Source of the DNA: JBFXCS01 sp050181915
GTDB taxonomy: Bacteria > Actinomycetota > Thermoleophilia > Miltoncostaeales > Miltoncostaeaceae
NCBI GenBank assembly: GCA_050181915.1
Contig: JBFXCS010000002.1
Location: forward strand, 1-64,000
Length of the DNA: 64,000 nt
Reading direction: 5' to 3'
Notes under the pieces: generated by a model
Database searches by the model: none
Seen by the model: only the letters and a program-made list of their open reading frames with translations
What the model was told of the DNA's origin: nothing
Made by a program: the position numbers and the translations under genes
Shown: piece by piece, positions 43,220-51,994 of the stretch
Layout of the letters: each line of letters opens with the position of its first letter
How positions within the stretch are numbered: the first letter of the stretch is position 1

Positions 43220-43225
43220 TAGGTT
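43220..43225 (+). promoter_or_regulatory. Likely -10 (TAGGTT) of the hopanoid operon
   Basis: TAGGTT lies about 38 bp before the hpnH GTG, leaving a leader that contains the GGCAGGAG ribosome-binding site. It is the only -10-like hexamer in the 118-bp gap. No -35 is convincing. Confidence 0.4.
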
Positions 43226-43263
43226 TGCCCCTCTGGCCCGCCCCGAACGGCAGGAGTGATCTC

Positions 43264-44271
43264 GTGCCAAACCGACCGCGTGCGCTCGAGCTCGGCATGG
43301 CGTCGTACCTCGTGAAGAAGCGGCTCATCAAACGCGAGCAGCGCTTCCCCTTCACGCTCATGCTGGAGCCCCTGGAGATCTGCAACCTCGCCTGTCACGG
43401 CTGCGGCCGCATCCGCGAGTACGCGGACGTCTTCCACAAGCGCATGCCGGTGGAGGAATGCCTGCGGGTGGCCGAGGAGGCCGGCGCGCCGATCGTGAAC
43501 ATCCCGGGCGGCGAGCCGATGATCCACAAGGAGATCGACGAGATCGTCAACGGCATCGTCGCTCAGGGCCGCTTCGTGTACATGTGCACCAACGGCCTGC
43601 TGATGAACCGGGCCTTCGGCCGCATCCCCCCGTCGAACCACTTCGCCTTCGTGGTGCACATCGACGGCATGGAGGAGGTCCACGACCACGCCGTCGACCG
43701 CAAGGGCGTGTTCGTGAAGGCCACCAAGCACATGCGCGAGGCCATCGAGCTGGGCTACCGCGTGTGCACCAACACCACCATCTACCGCGGGGTGCCGGCG
43801 CAGGAGTACGTGGAGCTCTTCACCTTTCTCAAGGAGATGGGAGTCGAGGGCTGCATCACCTCACCGGGCTACGACTACGAGTCGGTCACCCACGACCGCG
43901 AGCAGTTCCTCGCGCGCACCGAGGCCCAGGCCCTGTACGCCGAGGTGCACGACCTCTGCGACGACCTCGACATCCCCTTCTACAACAACAAGCTGTTCCA
44001 CGAGTTCCTGGTCGGCAAGCGCGACTATCGCTGCAGCGCCTGGTCGATGCCCACCTACACCGTGGAGGGCTGGCGCAGCCCCTGCTACATGCTCGCCGAC
44101 AAGCACGTCGGCAGCCTCAAGGAGCTGTACGAGGGCACGGACTGGGAGGCCTACGGGACCGACCGCGACCCGCGGTGCGCGAACTGCCTCATGCACTGCG
44201 GATACGAGGCCAGCACGATCCTCGAGGCCTTCAAGAGCCCCCGAGACCTGGTGACGCTGGCCCGGTCGTGA
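43264..44271 (+). CDS. hpnH: Adenosyl-hopene transferase HpnH (radical SAM)
   Basis: HpnH adds an adenosyl group to hopene, starting extended (C35) hopanoids; this copy has 335 residues. The radical-SAM cluster C-x3-C-x2-C is at Cys40, Cys44 and Cys47 in E-I-C-N-L-A-C-H-G-C-G-R-I. The HpnH-specific N-terminus R-F-P-F-T-L-M-L-E-P-L-E, P-G-G-E-P-M-I-H and the C-terminal Cys-rich C-A-N-C-L-M-H-C-G-Y-E are present. The GTG at 43264 was chosen for its GGCAGGAG site; an ATG lies 12 codons later. First gene of the hopanoid operon. Confidence 0.95.
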   Translation: MPNRPRALELGMASYLVKKRLIKREQRFPFTLMLEPLEICNLACHGCGRIREYADVFHKRMPVEECLRVAEEAGAPIVNIPGGEPMIHKEIDEIVNGIVAQGRFVYMCTNGLLMNRAFGRIPPSNHFAFVVHIDGMEEVHDHAVDRKGVFVKATKHMREAIELGYRVCTNTTIYRGVPAQEYVELFTFLKEMGVEGCITSPGYDYESVTHDREQFLARTEAQALYAEVHDLCDDLDIPFYNNKLFHEFLVGKRDYRCSAWSMPTYTVEGWRSPCYMLADKHVGSLKELYEGTDWEAYGTDRDPRCANCLMHCGYEASTILEAFKSPRDLVTLARS

Positions 44272-44903
44272 TCGCCGTGGTGTGCGCCGTTCCCGCCGAG
44301 CGGCGCGCCCTGGCGGACCTGGAGGGGCCGGGGGTGGCGATCCACGTCTCGGGCATCGGGGCGGACGCCGCGGCGCGCGCGGGAGCGCGGGTCGCGGCCG
44401 GTCCGCCGCGCTGCCTGGTGGCCGCGGGGTTCTGCGGCGCGCTCGCCGACGACCTGCGCGTGGGGGATCTCGTCGTGGCCGAGCGGGTGCGCGACGAGGC
44501 GAGCGGCGAGACCCTGGAGTGCGATCCGGAGCTGGTGGCGGCGGCGCCCGGGCGCCGCGGCACCCTGGTCAGCTCGCCGCGGCTGGCCCGCACCGCGGCC
44601 GACCGCGCCCGCCTCGACGGGCTCGCGGTCGACATGGAGAGCGCCGCCCTGGCCCGCGCCGCGGCGGCGGCCGGCATCCCCTTCCTCGCCCTGCGGGCCG
44701 TCACCGACGAGACCCGGCACCGGCTGCCGGACTTCGACGCCCTGACCGACGCCGCAGGCCGGCTCACGCCCGGCGCGGGGCTGCTCCACTTCGTGCGCCA
44801 CCCCTCCGAGATCCCGGCCCTGATTCGCCTCGGCCCGGCGGCCCGCACCGCCGGCCGCTCGCTGCGCGCCGGGCTCTCGATCCTGCTGGAGCGCGCCCGC
44901 TGA
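44268..44903 (+). CDS. hpnG: Adenosylhopane nucleoside phosphorylase HpnG
   Basis: A 211-residue nucleoside-phosphorylase-superfamily protein. It shows A-V-V-C-A-V-P-A-E-R-R-A-L, V-S-G-I-G-A-D-A-A, V-A-A-G-F-C-G-A-L, the substrate-site V-D-M-E-S-A-A-L and T-D-E-T-R. In hopanoid loci this family (HpnG) removes adenine from adenosylhopane to give ribosylhopane. It is coupled to hpnH by a GTGA overlap. The sequence alone could fit MTA/SAH nucleosidases; the location decides. Confidence 0.88.
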   Translation: MIAVVCAVPAERRALADLEGPGVAIHVSGIGADAAARAGARVAAGPPRCLVAAGFCGALADDLRVGDLVVAERVRDEASGETLECDPELVAAAPGRRGTLVSSPRLARTAADRARLDGLAVDMESAALARAAAAAGIPFLALRAVTDETRHRLPDFDALTDAAGRLTPGAGLLHFVRHPSEIPALIRLGPAARTAGRSLRAGLSILLERAR

Positions 44904-45889
44904 GGACCGCGCTGGTCACGGGCGCCACGGGGTTCGTGGGCGGTCACGTCGCGGCCGATCTGCTCGCCGACGGCTGGGCGGTGCGGGCCCTCGTGCGCCC
45001 CGAGAGCATGGCGTCCCCCACCCTCCCCCCCGGCTGCGAGCCGATGGAGGGCGACATGCGCGACGCCGGGGCGGTGGAGCGGGCGACCCGCGGCGCGGAC
45101 GCCGTCTTCCACGTGGCCGCCCGCTACTCGCTGGCGCGCCGCCGGGCCGAGCTGGTGGAGCGGTCGAACGTGGACGGCACCCGCAACGTGCTCGCCGCGG
45201 CGCGGGCGGCGGACGTGCCGGTGGTGCACACCTCGTCGGTGGCGACGGTCGGGCTGCCCGCCGACGGCACCCCCGGCGACGAGGACACGCCGCTGCCGCC
45301 GGCCCAGGTGATCGGCGCGTACAAGCGCTCGAAGGTGGAGTCGGAGCGCCTGGCGCTGCGGGCCGCCGCCGAGGGCCAGCACGTGGTGGTGGTCAACCCC
45401 ACCGCGCCGGTGGGCCCGGGCGATCACGTCCCCACGCCCACCGGGCGCATCATCGCCGACTTCCTGGCGGGGCGGATGCCGGCGTACGTCGACACCGGCC
45501 TCAACCTGGTCGACGTGCGCGACGTGTCGCGCGGGCACGTCCTGGCCCTCGAGCGCGGGGCGAGCGGGCGGCGCTACATCCTGGGCAACGAGAACCTCAC
45601 CCTGCGCGAGATCCTCACCGTGCTCGCCGGCCTGGCCGGGCGGCGCGCCCCCCGGGTGCGGCTGCCCCACGCGGTCGCGATCGCCGTCGCGGCGGTGGAC
45701 GAGATCGTCGAGGGCCGCCTCCTGCGCCGCGAGCCCCTCGCCCCGCTCGACGGGGCCCTGATGGCCCGCAAGCGCATGTTCGTGGACGGCTCCCGGGCCG
45801 TGCGCGAGCTCGGATTGCCGCAATCTCCCGTGCGAGATGCCCTCGCGGACGCGGTGGAATGGTTCACTACCCGGGAGCGCGCCGCATGA
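44900..45889 (+). CDS. hpnA: Hopanoid-associated sugar epimerase HpnA
   Basis: An extended SDR protein of 329 residues. The NAD(P) motif G-A-T-G-F-V-G-G-H is near the N-terminus, the catalytic Tyr/Lys pair is Y-K-R-S-K, and the family pattern N-P-T-A-P-V-G-P-G-D is present. The start codon appears to be CTG at 44900, overlapping the hpnG stop as CTGA. No ATG, GTG or TTG is in frame near it, and protein homology begins exactly there (L-R-T-A-L-V-T-G-A-T-G). HpnA is tied to modifying the hopanoid side chain; its reaction is not settled. The next gene overlaps by ATGA. Confidence 0.92.
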   Translation: MRTALVTGATGFVGGHVAADLLADGWAVRALVRPESMASPTLPPGCEPMEGDMRDAGAVERATRGADAVFHVAARYSLARRRAELVERSNVDGTRNVLAAARAADVPVVHTSSVATVGLPADGTPGDEDTPLPPAQVIGAYKRSKVESERLALRAAAEGQHVVVVNPTAPVGPGDHVPTPTGRIIADFLAGRMPAYVDTGLNLVDVRDVSRGHVLALERGASGRRYILGNENLTLREILTVLAGLAGRRAPRVRLPHAVAIAVAAVDEIVEGRLLRREPLAPLDGALMARKRMFVDGSRAVRELGLPQSPVRDALADAVEWFTTRERAA

Positions 45890-47769
45890 GCACGGAAGCC
45901 ACCACAGATCCCCGCGTCCGCCAGGACGCCCGTCAGGCGCTGGAGCGGGCCGTCGCGCACCTGCGCGCGGCGCGCCATCCGGAGGGCTTCTGGTGGGGCG
46001 AGCTCGAGTCGAACCCCACCATGACGGCGGAGCACGTGTTCATGCTCCACGCCCTCGGCATCCTGCGCGAGCAGGACCGCGCGCCGCTCGTGGCCGAGCT
46101 GCGCGCCACCCAGTACGAGGACGGCGGCTGGCGCAACTGGTACCAGGGGCCGCCGGACCTCTCGACCACCGTCGAGACCTACTACGCCCTGAAGCTGCTG
46201 GGCGTCCCGCCCGACGACCCGGGCATGGCCCGCGCCCGCGCGCTGGTGCACGAGCTGGGCGGCGCCGACCGGTCGCGCTTCTTCACCAAGCTGTGGCTCG
46301 CGGTGCTGGGGCACTACCCGTGGCGGCGCCTCCCGGTGCTGCCGCCGGAGATGATCCTGCTGCCCGACCGGGCGCCGCTGTCGCCGTACCGCTTCGCCTG
46401 CTGGGCGCGCGGCACCTTCGTGGCGCTGATGGTCGTGCTGTCGCGGCGCCAGACCTACCCCCAGCGGGTGTCCCCGATCGAGCTGTTCACCGATCCGCCC
46501 GGCACCCACCCGGCGGGCGAGGCCAAGACGCCCGGCCGCTGGACCCCGCTGCTGGAGCGCGGCGTGTCGATCGCCAGGCTCTACAACCGCTTCCCCATCC
46601 GGCCGCTCCGGCGCCTCGCCGAGGCGAAGATCGCCCGCTGGATCGTGGAGCGCCAGGAGGCCGACGGCTCCTGGGGCGGCATCCAGCCGCCGTGGATCTA
46701 CTCGATCTTCGCCCTCCACGCGCTGGGCTTCGGGCTCGACCACCCGGTCATCGCCCGCGCGCTGCACGGCTTCGACGACACCTTCACGGTGCGCGACGGC
46801 GACCGGCTGCGCATCCAGGCCTGCCTGTCGCCCATCTGGGACACCGCCCTGGGCGCCGTGGCCCTGGCCGACGCGGGCGCCGCGCCGGACGACCCGGACC
46901 TGCGCGCCGCCGCCGACTGGATGCTGTCCAAGGAGGTCACCCGCTACGGCGACTGGCACCACATCCCCCGCCGCGGCCGGCCCGGCGGCTGGTCGTTCGA
47001 GTTCGCCAACGAGTGGTACCCCGACACCGACGACACCGCCGAGGTGATCATCGCCCTGCTGCGGGCCGGCCACCCGGCCTCGCACCCGGCCGTCCGGCGC
47101 GGCGTCGACTGGCTGCTGGCGATGCAGAGCGCCGACGGGGGCTGGGGCGCCTTCGACGTCGACAACGACCGGCGCGTGATGACCCAGCTGCCGATCTGCG
47201 ACTTCGGCGAGGTCATCGACCCGCCCACCGAGGACGTCACCGCCCACGTGGTCGAGGCCCTGTCGGAGTGCGGGCTGCGCGACCACCCCGCGGTGCGGCG
47301 CGGCGTCGCCTACCTGTGGCGCACCCAGCGCGAGGACGGATCGTGGTGGGGGCGCTGGGGCGTCAACCACCTCTACGGCACCGGGGCCGCGCTGCCCGCC
47401 CTCGCGGCCGCGGGCGAGGACATGGCCTCGCCGGGGGCGCGCCGCGCCGTCGAGTTCCTCGCGTCCCACCAGAACCGGGACGGGGGCTGGGGCGAGGACA
47501 TCCGCAGCTACGCCGAGCCGGAGTGGATCGCCCGGGGCGAGTCCACCGCCTCCCAGACCGCCTGGGCGCTGCTGGCGCTGCTGGCCGCCGACCGCGGGCA
47601 CCCCGCCGTGGAGGGCGGCCTGCGCTTCCTGGCGCGCACCCAGCGCGAGGACGGGACCTGGGACGAGCCGTGGTACACCGGCACCGGGTTCCCGATGGAC
47701 TTCATGATCAACTACAACCTCTACCGCCAGGTGTTCCCGGTGAGCGCCCTGGCGCGGGCCCTGCGATGA
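45886..47769 (+). CDS. shc: Squalene-hopene cyclase
   Basis: A 627-residue cyclase turning squalene into hopene. The catalytic D-T-D-D motif is at 380-383 in W-Y-P-D-T-D-D-T-A-E. Repeated QW motifs (Q-Y-E-D-G-G-W, Q-E-A-D-G-S-W-G-G, Q-S-A-D-G-G-W-G, Q-R-E-D-G-S-W, Q-N-R-D-G-G-W-G, Q-R-E-D-G-T-W) stabilise the double alpha-barrel. The C-terminal G-T-G-F-P-M-D-F-M-I-N-Y is typical. It is a monotopic membrane enzyme. ATGA overlaps on both sides place it mid-operon. Length is normal. Confidence 0.97.
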   Translation: MSTEATTDPRVRQDARQALERAVAHLRAARHPEGFWWGELESNPTMTAEHVFMLHALGILREQDRAPLVAELRATQYEDGGWRNWYQGPPDLSTTVETYYALKLLGVPPDDPGMARARALVHELGGADRSRFFTKLWLAVLGHYPWRRLPVLPPEMILLPDRAPLSPYRFACWARGTFVALMVVLSRRQTYPQRVSPIELFTDPPGTHPAGEAKTPGRWTPLLERGVSIARLYNRFPIRPLRRLAEAKIARWIVERQEADGSWGGIQPPWIYSIFALHALGFGLDHPVIARALHGFDDTFTVRDGDRLRIQACLSPIWDTALGAVALADAGAAPDDPDLRAAADWMLSKEVTRYGDWHHIPRRGRPGGWSFEFANEWYPDTDDTAEVIIALLRAGHPASHPAVRRGVDWLLAMQSADGGWGAFDVDNDRRVMTQLPICDFGEVIDPPTEDVTAHVVEALSECGLRDHPAVRRGVAYLWRTQREDGSWWGRWGVNHLYGTGAALPALAAAGEDMASPGARRAVEFLASHQNRDGGWGEDIRSYAEPEWIARGESTASQTAWALLALLAADRGHPAVEGGLRFLARTQREDGTWDEPWYTGTGFPMDFMINYNLYRQVFPVSALARALR

Positions 47770-48638
47770 GCGCCCCGGTCACCGAGTCCGACGTCGCCGC
47801 CGCCCGCGCCGCGACCCGGGCGCACGACGAGAACTTCCCGGTCGCGTTCCTGCTGGCCGGGCGGCGGGTGCGGGCCGACATGAGCGCCGTGTACGCCTTC
47901 TGCCGCGCCACCGACGACCTGGGCGACGAGGGCCCGGCGGGCCCGGCCGAGCGCCTCGCCGCGCTCGACGCCTGGGAGGCCGACCTGGTCGCCGCCGCGG
48001 GCGGCGGGGGCGACGATCCGCGGCTGCGCGCCCTGGGCGAGGTCATCCGGCGCAGGGAGCTGCCGCTCGATCCCTTCCGGCGCCTCATCGAGGCGAACCG
48101 CATGGACCAGCGCCGCTCGCGGTGGGACACCTACGAGGAGCTGCTCGACTACTGCCGCCACTCGGCCACGCCGGTGGGCGAGATGGTGCTCGGGGTGCTG
48201 GGCTACCGCGACCGCTGGCGCATCGCGATGAGCGACGCCACCTGCATCGGCCTGCAGCTGGTCAACTTCTGGCAGGACGTCGCCCGCGACCTCCGCGACC
48301 GCGACCGCGTCTACCTGCCGCGCGAGGACATGGAGCGGCTGGGCGTGAGCGAGGACGACCTGCGCCGGCCCCCCGCCTCGCCCGCGCTGCGCGACCTGCT
48401 GGCCCTCGAGGTGGAGCGCGCGCGGAACCACCTGGTCGTGGGGCGCCCGCTCTACCGCTTCGTGCCGCGCAGCGTCGCCCTCGACCTGCGCATGTTCAGC
48501 GAGGGCGGCCTGGCGCTGTGCGACGCGATCACCCGCCGCGGCCACGACACCATCTCACGCCGTCCCGCGCCCGGAGCCCTGGGCCGCGCCCGCATCGCCG
48601 CCGCGGCGATCCGGTCGCTCATCCGCGAGCGCCCGTGA
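47766..48638 (+). CDS. hpnC: Hydroxysqualene synthase HpnC
   Basis: A 290-residue squalene/phytoene synthase family member. The HpnC-typical start H-D-E-N-F-P-V-A-F and first Asp motif C-R-A-T-D-D-L-G-D-E are followed by the second, Q-L-V-N-F-W-Q-D-V-A-R-D. HpnC converts presqualene diphosphate to hydroxysqualene in the HpnCDE route. ATGA and GTGA overlaps join it to shc and hpnD. The order C-D-E is the standard one. Confidence 0.94.
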   Translation: MSAPVTESDVAAARAATRAHDENFPVAFLLAGRRVRADMSAVYAFCRATDDLGDEGPAGPAERLAALDAWEADLVAAAGGGGDDPRLRALGEVIRRRELPLDPFRRLIEANRMDQRRSRWDTYEELLDYCRHSATPVGEMVLGVLGYRDRWRIAMSDATCIGLQLVNFWQDVARDLRDRDRVYLPREDMERLGVSEDDLRRPPASPALRDLLALEVERARNHLVVGRPLYRFVPRSVALDLRMFSEGGLALCDAITRRGHDTISRRPAPGALGRARIAAAAIRSLIRERP

Positions 48639-49492
48639 GCGTCACGCTCGACGAGGCCTACGCGCGCTGCCGGGATATCGCGCGCGAGCAGGCGCGCAAC
48701 TTCTACTACGGCTTCATCCTGCTGCCGCCGCAGCGGCGGGCCGGTATCTACGCCGCCTACGCATTCAGCCGCCGCGCCGACGACAGCGTCGACGGGGACG
48801 ACCCCGACGAGCGCCGCCGCGCCGCCGTCGCCGCCCGCCGGGTCGAGCTCGACACCTGCTACGCCGGCGAGCCGGGCGACGACCCGGTGCTCGTCGCCCT
48901 GGCCGACGCCGTCGCCCGCTTCGGCGTGCCGCGCGAGCACCTCGACGCGCTGCTCGACGGGGTGGAGATGGACCTGGAGGTCGCCCGCTACCCCGACTTC
49001 CCCGCCCTCAAGGAGTACTGCGACCGGGTCGCCGGGGCGGTGGGGCTGGTGAGCCTGCACATCTTCGGCTTCAGCGACCCGCGGGCCCCCCAGCACGCCG
49101 CCGACCTGGGCGTGGCGCTGCAGCTGGTGAACATCATGCGCGACGTGGCCGAGGACGCCGAGCGCGACCGCATCTACCTCCCGGCCGACGAGCTGGAGGC
49201 CTTCGGGGTCGACGAGGACGACATCATCGCCGGCCGGGTCACGCCCGAGTTCCGCGCGCTGATGCGCGCGCAGGGCGAGCGGGCGCGCGACTACTTCGCC
49301 CGGGGCGAGCGCCTGCTGCCCCTGCTCGACCGGCGGGCGCGCATGTGCGTGTCGATGCTGTCGGGCCTGTACCGCGCCATCCTCGAGACCATCGAGCAGC
49401 GCGACTACGACGTCCTCGCCGGGCGCGTGTCGCTGTCGACCCCGCGCAAGCTGGCCCTGATGGGCCAGCGCACGGCATCGTCGCTGCGGTGA
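48635..49492 (+). CDS. hpnD: Presqualene diphosphate synthase HpnD
   Basis: A prenyltransferase of 285 residues joining two FPP molecules. It shows N-F-Y-Y-G-F-I-L-L-P, the first Asp motif S-R-R-A-D-D-S-V-D, G-V-E-M-D-L and the second motif Q-L-V-N-I-M-R-D-V-A-E-D-A, followed by R-I-Y-L-P. HpnD forms presqualene diphosphate for HpnC. Start and stop both overlap neighbours (GTGA). All metal-binding Asp residues are present. Confidence 0.95.
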   Translation: MSVTLDEAYARCRDIAREQARNFYYGFILLPPQRRAGIYAAYAFSRRADDSVDGDDPDERRRAAVAARRVELDTCYAGEPGDDPVLVALADAVARFGVPREHLDALLDGVEMDLEVARYPDFPALKEYCDRVAGAVGLVSLHIFGFSDPRAPQHAADLGVALQLVNIMRDVAEDAERDRIYLPADELEAFGVDEDDIIAGRVTPEFRALMRAQGERARDYFARGERLLPLLDRRARMCVSMLSGLYRAILETIEQRDYDVLAGRVSLSTPRKLALMGQRTASSLR

Positions 49493-50808
49493 GCGCGCGC
49501 CCCCGGCTCGTGGTCTGCGGGGGCGGCCTCGCGGGCATCGCCGCCGCCTGCGAGGGCGCGGGTCTCGGCGCCGAGGTGACGCTCGTCGAGCGGCGGCCCT
49601 TCCTGGGAGGCAAGGCCTTCAGCTTCACCGACGCCGACAGCGGCCGTGAGGTCGACAACGGCCAGCACGTGTTCCTCGGCTGCTGCACCGCCTACATCCG
49701 GCTGCTGGCGCTGCTGGGCACGCTCGACCGGACGACCCTGCAGGCGCGGCTCGACGCCCCGGTGCGCGACCGCGCCGGCCGGCGCGGGGTGCTGCGGGCC
49801 GCGCCCCTGCCGGCCCCGCTGCACCTGGGGCCCTCCTTCGCGGCCTACCCGCACCTGTCCGCCGCCGAGAAGGCGTCGGCCCTGCGCGCCCTGGCCGCCC
49901 TCGCGGCGCTGCGCCCCTCGGCGCGGCGCGCCCTCGACGACCTCTCGTTCGCCGAGTGGCTGGCCCGCCACGGGCAGGGCGACCGGGCCGTGCGGAACTT
50001 CTGGGACCTCATCGTCCTTCCCACCTGCAACGACCGCGGCGACCGGGTGGCCGCGTCGCTGGCCGCCTTCGTCTTCCAGGAGGGCTTCCTGCGCACGATG
50101 CGGGGCTCGGCGATCGGCTGGTCGCGGGTCGGGCTCACCCGGCTGGTCGACCCGGCCGCGCGGGCCTTCCTGGAGGCGCGGGGCGGGCGGGTCATCGCGG
50201 GGCAGGCGGCGGTCGAGCTCGCCGGCGGCGGGGTGCGCCTCTCCGACGACACGCTGCTCCCCGCCGACGGCGTGGTGCTGGCGATGCCGCCGGGCAGGGT
50301 CAGGTCGGTGGCGCCCGAGGCGCTCCCGGACGACCCGCGGCTCGGCTTCTCGCCGATCGTCAACGTGCACCTCTGGTACGACCGCCCGGTGATGGACGTG
50401 CCGTTCACCGCCGTGGTGGACGGGCCGGCCCAGTGGATCTTCGACCGCACCGCGCTGGGCCACGCGAGCCGGGACGGCGCCCGCCACGTGGCGGTGTCGA
50501 TCTCGGGGGCGCGGGCCGAGTCGGAGGTCGAGCGCTCGGAGCTCTCCCGCGCCATCGTCGACGAGATGCGCGACCTGTACCCGGCCGCCCGGGGGGCGGA
50601 GATCATCGACACCGCGGTGGTCAAGGAGCCGCAGGCGACCTTCGCCGCCGCGCCGGGCCAGGGCGGGCGCCGCCCCGGCCCCCGCACCGGGCTGCCCGGC
50701 GTGGCGATCGCGGGCGCCTGGACCGACACCGGCTGGCCGGCGACGATGGAGGGCGCCGTGCGCAGCGGCATCCGGGCCGCCCGCGTCGCCGTGCCGGCGG
50801 CTGCATAG
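49489..50808 (+). CDS. hpnE: Hydroxysqualene dehydroxylase HpnE
   Basis: A flavin amine-oxidase-fold protein of 439 residues. The FAD Rossmann motif V-C-G-G-G-L-A-G-I-A-A lies at the N-terminus, then G-G-K-A-F-S-F and D-N-G-Q-H-V-F-L-G, typical of HpnE and phytoene-desaturase relatives. The C-terminal FAD loop is G-A-W-T-D-T-G-W-P-A-T-M-E-G-A-V. HpnE reduces hydroxysqualene to squalene, completing HpnCDE. Last gene of the operon; its GTG overlaps hpnD. Confidence 0.94.
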   Translation: MSARPRLVVCGGGLAGIAAACEGAGLGAEVTLVERRPFLGGKAFSFTDADSGREVDNGQHVFLGCCTAYIRLLALLGTLDRTTLQARLDAPVRDRAGRRGVLRAAPLPAPLHLGPSFAAYPHLSAAEKASALRALAALAALRPSARRALDDLSFAEWLARHGQGDRAVRNFWDLIVLPTCNDRGDRVAASLAAFVFQEGFLRTMRGSAIGWSRVGLTRLVDPAARAFLEARGGRVIAGQAAVELAGGGVRLSDDTLLPADGVVLAMPPGRVRSVAPEALPDDPRLGFSPIVNVHLWYDRPVMDVPFTAVVDGPAQWIFDRTALGHASRDGARHVAVSISGARAESEVERSELSRAIVDEMRDLYPAARGAEIIDTAVVKEPQATFAAAPGQGGRRPGPRTGLPGVAIAGAWTDTGWPATMEGAVRSGIRAARVAVPAAA

Positions 50809-50976
50809 GTCCGGCCGATGCCCTAACCCTCGACTCGACCCTGAGATCAGGTTCCGGGTGGGTCGAGCCGCGCGCCGGTCTCGCATGTCGAGGTCTCCGA
50901 GCCCGTCCGGGCGGCGGCGGGCACGTCACCGCTGTTACGATCGCCACAGGTACGCCGACCCCTGCCGGGCGGGAGA
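50809..50976. other. Intergenic region after the hopanoid operon
   Basis: These 168 bp hold no gene I can support. TCGACCC near 50836 and GGGTCGA near 50860 form an imperfect hairpin that could terminate the hopanoid operon. No clear promoter for the next gene was found. Confidence 0.4.
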
Positions 50977-51966
50977 ATGCCGCACCGAGGCGAGCATCGA
51001 TTCCACCTCCCGCGCCCCCCATTCGGGCGCCCCCCGGCCCTGCGCGATCTGCCGGGCGGCCGCCACCTGGCCGTCGCGGGCGTCTTCATGGGCCTCCTGG
51101 TGCAGGCGTGGATCGAGTCGGCCCGCCGCGGCTGGGCCCACACCGCCCGCTTCCTGCGCGCCGCCCGGCGCGTGCTCGTCTCGGTGGGCAGCGGGCGCCG
51201 CGAGGCCCTCATCATGGCCCTCGCCTACGGCCTCTACAGCCTGGTGAAGGGCGTCTGGGGCGGCACCCTGGCCCAGGGGCAGGCGGCCGCCGAGCGCCTC
51301 ATCGACCTGGAGCGCGGCCTCGGCATCAACATCGAGCCGGCCTGGCAGCGCTTCTTCGTCGACCACCACCTCGGCATGCCCTTCTGGAACCTCTTCTACG
51401 TGGTGAGCCAGGTGGTGGTGCTGCCGCTCACGCTCTTCCTGGTCTTCCGCTACCGCCGCGACGCCTACGCCTTCGTGCGCAACATGGCGGCGCTGTCGTG
51501 GACCGCCGGGGTGGTCTGGTACGCCCTGCAGCCGGTCGCGCCGCCGCGGCTGCTGCACGGCGGGCTCACCGACACCGTCACCGCGCACACCTTCATCGAC
51601 CTCGACTCGGACCTGGTGCGCGCCTTCTACAACCCGGTCGCGGCGATGCCGAGCCTGCACGTGGGCATGGCGCCGGTGGTGGCCTGGGCGCTGTGGAAGC
51701 TCACGCCCTGGCTGTGGACCCGGGTGCTCGGCCTGCTCTACCCGTTCGTGGTCACCGTCTGCGTCATCGTGACGGGCAACCACTTCGTGCTCGACGCCGC
51801 CGGCGGGCTGGCCGTGGTGCTGCCCGCGGCGCTCATCGCCGCCCTGCTGATGCGCGAGCCCCGCGGGCGCCCGAGCCCGGTGGCCGTCGCCTGGCGCGCC
51901 CTCCGGCGCTGGCACCACGACTCGCAGGGCGACGGGCGCCGCCGCAGCGGGGGCGCCCGGGTCTGA
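50977..51966 (+). CDS. PAP2-superfamily membrane protein, Aur1/Ipt1-like phosphotransferase
   Basis: A 329-residue multipass membrane protein. After a basic N-terminus it has about six membrane helices and the two catalytic PAP2 segments A-M-P-S-L-H-V-G-M-A and V-T-G-N-H-F-V-L-D-A-A-G-G, spaced as in the inositol phosphorylceramide synthase-like (PAP2_3) group. G-I-N-I-E-P-A-W-Q and F-W-N-L-F-Y are also typical. It may move phosphate head groups in lipid or lipoglycan synthesis. Its position right after hpnE could mean a role in hopanoid or lipid modification, but a 168-bp gap separates them. The ATG start is uncertain. Confidence 0.85.
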   Translation: MPHRGEHRFHLPRPPFGRPPALRDLPGGRHLAVAGVFMGLLVQAWIESARRGWAHTARFLRAARRVLVSVGSGRREALIMALAYGLYSLVKGVWGGTLAQGQAAAERLIDLERGLGINIEPAWQRFFVDHHLGMPFWNLFYVVSQVVVLPLTLFLVFRYRRDAYAFVRNMAALSWTAGVVWYALQPVAPPRLLHGGLTDTVTAHTFIDLDSDLVRAFYNPVAAMPSLHVGMAPVVAWALWKLTPWLWTRVLGLLYPFVVTVCVIVTGNHFVLDAAGGLAVVLPAALIAALLMREPRGRPSPVAVAWRALRRWHHDSQGDGRRRSGGARV

Positions 51967-51994
51967 CGCCGCCGCAGCGGCGCGACGCGCGGCG

